DNA of 64,000 bases from Arbacia lixula (lineage: Eukaryota > Echinodermata > Echinoidea > Arbacioida > Arbaciidae), in contig OZ022583.1 of assembly GCA_963669155.1 (NCBI GenBank), forward strand, positions 9,016,566 through 9,080,565, written 5' to 3'. Of this stretch, positions 58,974 through 64,000 are shown one piece after another. Positions within the stretch are counted from its first letter, which is position 1; each line of letters begins with the position of its first letter. The notes beneath the pieces are model-generated. The model made no database searches. It was not told the origin of the DNA and saw only the letters and a program-made list of their open reading frames with translations. A program made the position numbers and the translations under genes.

Positions 58974-61194
58974 CTATGTGGTGCAATAGGGAAAAAGAGT
59001 AAACACAACATTATTTTCAATCAACCTCAACATAATTTTCAGTACATTTTAATGATTGCTTTTGAAGCCACCATGAACGTGTGAGGATAGGAAATAGAAA
59101 AAAAAAGTATTACTTTCGTAATCTAAAAGTTGGGTACAATTTCAGACCCACGGCCGAATAATTCCTAACTTGTTTGTCAACGACGTTCACTATGAACGAC
59201 AGGTCGTGCACACAGCGGGGTTTTCCCGCCAAAAGTACCAAACTATTGGTGTGTTGGGATCGTTTGTTGTTTGATGATGCAGTCGCAGAATATATATTGA
59301 AGCGGCATCGTTGCATTTATTATCAACATAATGTGCAAGATATTTGTAGAGTGTAGTCTGGAATTCACTCCGTCCTCTTACGGCATCTAACTCCAACTTG
59401 CCTTTACCTCTAAGTTCTCCACTCTACTATAGTCATTATGACAATCAAATGGCTTCGGGGGTTTGATCTAAGTTATTAGGGGTAGCATATACATTTAGGA
59501 TATGGGACAAGCTATGTGTGTGGCCTCTGCCTGGTGGCTTGACATAGTTATGGAAAGTACATGTTAAAATGGAGATACGGGGTCAATTAAATGGTTTATG
59601 TGGTTTGGGTGAAAGGATGCTTAAAAGACTTATGATGTGGTCTAAGTAGGAAGTACGAAATAGAGATTAGTATCAATCAAACAGTGAATGGGGGCAAGGG
59701 TATTGACTTCTACGGCACGTATGGAGAGAGCGGGGTAATGACGAATTACTACTCAACAACACTTTATATACCAATTCTCGCTTCCGGAAGCCCTATTTGA
59801 GCCATAAAGCAAATCGGTACATGTACATAGTGACATCATACATGTCAAATTACACCATTTCTTGAGATTAGTTGGTCTGACTCTGCCATGTCGGTTGCCT
59901 AGTGTGTGGGTGCAACCACCCATATTTGTTGGCGATGGCGATGTTTAGGGTGATATCGACGACGAATGCATTAAACTTCGACGTATGCGAAATGCAGTGG
60001 ATTTCATAACACCCCGTTCAGTTTGGGGTTGATTTTGACAAGTACTCGTTTGACAGATTTCTTTCACAAACACATTAAGCGTATTTGGTGTGAACCTCTA
60101 GCAGATATATTGCATTTGCGAGCATAATTAGAATTGCTAAACTTACAGGGCTACGCCAGTACAGCTCTATTTGTATGATTCGGCATCATGCATTTGCAGT
60201 ATTGTGTCCGTCATGCCATTTTATCTCGGTTGAAAACTTCTCGTTTCTTATTTTGTGTCTAATCCTGGATTTTGTTTTGCTGGATAGAGTGTAGTTCATC
60301 AAGCAAATAAAATGTAAAAAATCATTCAAGTGATGGCTTATTCATTGGCATTCAATTTGTTTGCTCAACTATTTTTTGAATATTTAATTCCATGTAAATC
60401 GTCATGTTTCTCATGGTACAGACAGGGTGGCGCCTGTCAAGGTTTATTTAGACAACTGAACGATAAATCGATGTAAGGTTATTTTGACAACAGATTTGGC
60501 AGCAGGAATTGCATACTGTCCTGAAGTTATCCTCTCTCCCTGTCTTAAGTTATAGATCAAGTAGCTCCTCATGTTTTTGATATTGTCTTCTCTTTATTTT
60601 CAGTTCTTTCCCACTGGTAACACCCCCTTCTCTCTCTACGTTCTCAACGGGCACGTGCACATTAACCTCCGCGAGAGGAGCAAACGCACTAGCAGTGCTT
60701 GTCATGGCTGCACAAAAGTGAAGGGGGTATAGCTCTCTCATTGGGGAATATTTTGTTCTGTTACAAAAGTCACACCACATCAGTTGTCAAAATTTGCACC
60801 GCAGACAGTTGATAGCACGCCTATGTTGCAAGCTTTTCAAGTTGTTGGATATCACATTTATTAAGGTACAGATATACGCCAGTGAAGCTCTAATTGTATG
60901 ATTAGGCATCAGGTATTTGCGATAATGTGTCCGTCATGCCATGTTATTTGCGTTGTAATAGCTTTCACTTGTTTGATTGTCTATTAAGTGAAACATCATA
61001 TAAATCGACTTTGCCATATTTTTCAAGGTACAGCAGGGTGGTGCCTGTCAAGGTTTATTTAGGCAACGTGAATAAGTAACACGCATCCAAAATAGTAATA
61101 CCTCTATGGTATTTTCTACGCATTATACGCGCATTCTAAACAAAACGTTACGTCCTATTATTGGTGAGATGATTAGAAGCATGGGCAAAATGTC
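58974..61194. repeat. Duplicated block, copy 3: putative intron/5' region
   Basis: Matches 25,367-27,540 at slightly lower identity. The open minus-strand stretch at 60,550-60,780 (possible exon) is kept with two or three replacements. Confidence 0.6.
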
Positions 61195-61422
61195 TCATCG
61201 ATAGATATGTTTAGAAAAGCTGTAGAAATGCCAAGCACAACTAACTAAGTTTGAAATAAATTTTTGGATCGTTTTTTGAACTACAAGAATAGAAAAAAAA
61301 ATCAACAAAAAAGCAGCACAAAGAGTGTTGCATTTTGCAGACGTAGTCGCGACATGCCGTCGTCGTCGATGTCGCCCACATAGCTGCCATTTCCTACCAA
61401 ACTCAGTGATGGTGTTGCCCAT
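61195..61422 (-). CDS. Candidate N-terminal signal-anchor exon, copy 3
   Basis: Same basic head and hydrophobic LCAAFLLIFFSILVV as copy 2, with 9 Ts. Beyond that the frame differs because of small indels, which supports only the first ~48 codons being relevant. Confidence 0.3.
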   Translation of the reverse strand: MGNTITEFGRKWQLCGRHRRRRHVATTSAKCNTLCAAFLLIFFSILVVQKTIQKFISNLVSCAWHFYSFSKHIYR

Positions 61423-62238
61423 GTACTAGGCATGCGGAACGTACCAAACAAGTTTACAGTTGAGTATAAAGAAAATGTGTTTTAACACTACTGTTTTGAT
61501 GATACCGTATTATGTTCCTACCATTTTTGGAAAAAAAGACTTTCCGGTAGTGAGGTTTGACTTGTCATAGCTTCGAGAATCACCTCAGAGCTAATAACTA
61601 TCGAATTTAGAACTCGGGTTAGAGCTGTCATCGTGTCGAGAAACACGCCCTGCGTCGACAAACGCGCCCATGATCACTAAATCCTCGAATTAGCAACGCG
61701 CTAGAATGTTGAAATCGTGCCTTTTCACTTCATATCTGCACCACAATTGCTCTTTATATATATATATTAGTCTGGTTCATTTACAATGTCTATCTTTTAC
61801 GCTCCATTTCATAATGCAGATCTCATGTTTTGAAAGCTATCTAACGATTATTTTTACTTTAAATAATTCTTCGTTCCCGAATAAAAATAGCATGCTACCT
61901 TTCTCTCATCGTGTGCTGACTGTGCTTGGGCGGTAAAAAGATGGTTGGTGGGCTTGGATGAAAACTAGAGCGGGTGGAGAAAGCCAAGAAGACTATAAGA
62001 AGCAGGCCAAGACCCGCTCCTACCGTCTTCCAACCCGTAGAAAACCGTTGAATTGCCATTGCGAGTACTGCACCATGAGTAACTTGATCAACCTGAAGCA
62101 GCACTCCAAAGGCGCTTTCTCTTCGCATTTCAGCGTAAAGAATTATGAGTCACAATCGTTTAGCCCATCGTGTGCACAGAGATTGTGTACACCTTGACAT
62201 ACAGCCCGCACGGACATGCTTTTTAACAGGGCCGTTAC
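61423..62238. repeat. Duplicated block, copy 3: distal part, internally deleted
   Basis: Relative to copy 1 it lacks about 28,526-28,698 (joined at a GG microhomology) and 28,731-29,194. The (TA)n run is short. The homology stops at GGGCCGTTAC (62,238), well before the 214-bp satellite. The plus-strand frame at 61,958-62,197 is truncated by the first deletion. Confidence 0.7.
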
Positions 62239-63625
62239 CACTGAACTATACCACTACGTGGAACGGACGGCGCGTGTGATTCACCGAAGCCTCGTCATTG
62301 TATAGCGCCCCCTATCGTATTCACCCAAGAAAACGAATGCCTTCAATGCATATCTATGTGAACGTATGGAGGTGTTCATGCACCCGTGGTAATGTTCAGT
62401 GGTGTCATGATTTTCATCGCAAGAATACTGAAAATCTAAATCCATAATCATCAATGTTACACACAGCAACAGATTATTCAAAGGAAATTTAATGTTAGGA
62501 CTCTAACAGTGCCTCTATAGTTTGATGTTTTTTAATAACTTCATCTTCTCTCTCCTTCATTCTCTCTGACTCATCACTCTCTGTCATTTCCTCTTACTCC
62601 TTCTATTGCTCTTTCTCTCTCTATAATTTCCTCTTACTCCTTTTATTACTCTTTCCCTTTCTTAGTCTATTTATTACTCTCTTTCTCTCTCCCTCTTATT
62701 ACTACTCCCCCTCATTTTCTCTTCCTCTTTTTATACCCGCCCCCCCCCCCCCTCTCTCTCTCTTTATCATGCAATACACACAAAAAATGCATTGGCACAC
62801 ATAGTATTAACTATAAATAATATAATTACAAATAAATACAACAAAAACAACATAAAAAGTAACATTAAGATATTACTTGATGAAAAATAATTCACCAAAA
62901 CATAGTGAAACCCAACGATAAAAACATATGAATGAAAAAAACAAGATTCGATCATCATCAGTAAATTGAGTATAGGAAGAAACACTTCACGTACAAAGAC
63001 ACTAGAAGAACGGAGGGGAGGGTGGGGGTAGTGAATGTGGCAGTAGAAAAAATATATTGTTTTCTGAAACATATCAAATCGTGAATTGGTTATGAATTGA
63101 TACACCATAAGGCACAAACTGAGATTGATTAATTCTATATGTCAGTAATGTAGTATGAATATATAAATAATAGACTGGTAGAGTTGACATTACTGGGCTA
63201 AAATATTTTAAAAGATACAATTCTGTAGTTGTCTAAAACAAAATTTCAATTTTCAAAGTTGAGTTGAAGTAAGCTGTGCTCTTGTGACACATCAATTCAC
63301 ACAAAAGCATATCAAACAGAGTTTGGCACAAAATAGCACTTAGATTGCAGTCCATACATGTACAAAAATATAAGTTGATAAACATAAATTAAAACCCAAA
63401 AAAAAAAAACATTTCCAATATTGACTAATATTACATTGTAGCGAAAAAATCAGTAATTAGCTGACGTAAGAATTTTCAAAAAGATATAATATTGTAATTG
63501 CACAAAAAACAAAGTAAAATGTTGCATAATTGCAAGGTGGAATTGAGGTAATTAAGGGAAGATTGTCTGAACAATTGTGTATACTTCATATACAATGTAG
63601 ATATCAGTTCAAAATAAACAATATT
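62239..63625. other. No gene recognised; CT-rich tract
   Basis: Unique DNA. 62,520-62,766 is rich in CTCTTTCTCTCT and ends in a C-run. The remainder is AT-rich without a coding signal. Confidence 0.45.
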
Positions 63626-63829
63626 TTAATATAAAATAAAGTGAAGCACACCACTGCTTGACACATAGATTGTTGGCACAGCAGACTCGTGGAGCTTAAC
63701 ACGTAGTCCAAACCTATGGAAGCTCTCTGATGTGAAGTGCTTGGAACATAGAAAAGACCTGGCAGTTGGCATCCATCTGTCCTGTTCACCACCCATTTTC
63801 TCAACAGATCTGGGGTGCAGTAAGGAAAC
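63626..63829 (-). pseudogene. THAP-type zinc-finger exon, frameshifted
   Basis: After the acceptor TTTTTTTTTTCATTTTTTAG one frame reads FPYCTPDLLRKWVV, matching the FP..P.L...W part of THAP domains. From 63,775 another frame reads WMPTARSFLCSKHFTSESF, HRFGLRVKLHESAVPTIY, matching the W.P....CS.HF....F and AVPTI parts, including the Cys and His zinc ligands of the second half. The two frames differ by one base near 63,776-63,795. The N-terminal C..C ligands should lie in an upstream exon beyond or near the window end. Known of the family: DNA-binding modules shared by cellular regulators and P-element-type transposases. Sequencing error versus real decay cannot be separated here. Confidence 0.65.
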
Positions 63830-64000
63830 CTAAAAAATGAAAAAAAAAAGTGACTACAATTAATTGAAGAAATGGTGACATAAACAATCAACGTGATCAA
63901 GAGAATGGTAGACTAGGTTAGTCCCATGGAACATACATAGATCTATGCGCCACTCTCAAAAAGAATGGAAGCAATATTTCAGCTCACCACATTCAGGAGG
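63830..64000. other. Putative intron and window edge
   Basis: The sequence just upstream (on the minus strand) of the THAP exon. The minus strand has a GTGAGC donor-like site near 63,984, close to the window edge, which could end the preceding exon. Confidence 0.25.

Noticed and set aside
62200-62275. Minus strand contains TAGTGGTATAGTTCAGTGG, a good tRNA A-box, suggesting a tRNA gene or tRNA-derived SINE
   Set aside because: No B-box (GGTTCGA-type), no cloverleaf arms, and the rest belongs to the duplicated block. At best a chance A-box or SINE remnant.

Overview
This is a eukaryotic, gene-poor, repeat-dominated window. It shows introns with GT..AG borders, a class A GPCR exon, a Golgi-type sulfotransferase, a THAP-type zinc-finger exon, long microsatellites, satellites and several families of foldback/TIR elements. 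The style suggests a marine invertebrate deuterostome such as an echinoderm (sea urchin-like), but this is an inference from gene content and repeat style, not a proven identity.

Layout. 1-10.5 kb holds mostly non-coding DNA with small transposon relics, including an 897-bp hAT-like foldback element with 8-bp target duplications and a second hairpin element nested in it. 10,503-11,033 (+) is the last coding exon of an adenosine-receptor-like GPCR. 12.0-14.5 kb is long (CTA)n microsatellite split by a 702-bp TIR element. 16-19 kb is a shared repeat, a 121-bp satellite and a derived 105/83-bp satellite. 19.6-30.6 kb is the first copy of a large duplicated block: a TTCTTGATATCAAGAA palindrome array, short repeat modules, a galactose-3-O-sulfotransferase-like (Gal3ST) gene on the minus strand, and a 214-bp satellite. 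A 200-N gap at 30,577-30,776 separates it from a second, nearly identical copy (30,777-40,060). A third, more diverged and rearranged copy is split between 44.6-48.7 kb and 55.8-62.2 kb.

Between copies two and three sits a broken minus-strand gene (43,215 down to 40,036). It has three exons of an SGNH-hydrolase-like domain joined in phase 0, followed by a Thr/Pro-rich mucin-like tail made from a 45/33-bp minisatellite. Two in-frame stops, a missing nucleophile serine and a 3' end that runs into satellite point to a pseudogene. The third block is interrupted by a 5.3-kb giant foldback element (49,734-55,043), whose empty target site can be read in a paralogous copy at 48.53 kb. The right edge (63,626-63,829, minus) carries a frameshifted THAP-domain exon.

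The genes do not form one pathway. The main theme is architecture: segmental copies (real or assembly haplotigs), palindromic arrays, inverted satellites around a decaying gene, and nested foldback elements. The Gal3ST copies differ at one homopolymer: one is open and two carry the same one-base frameshift.
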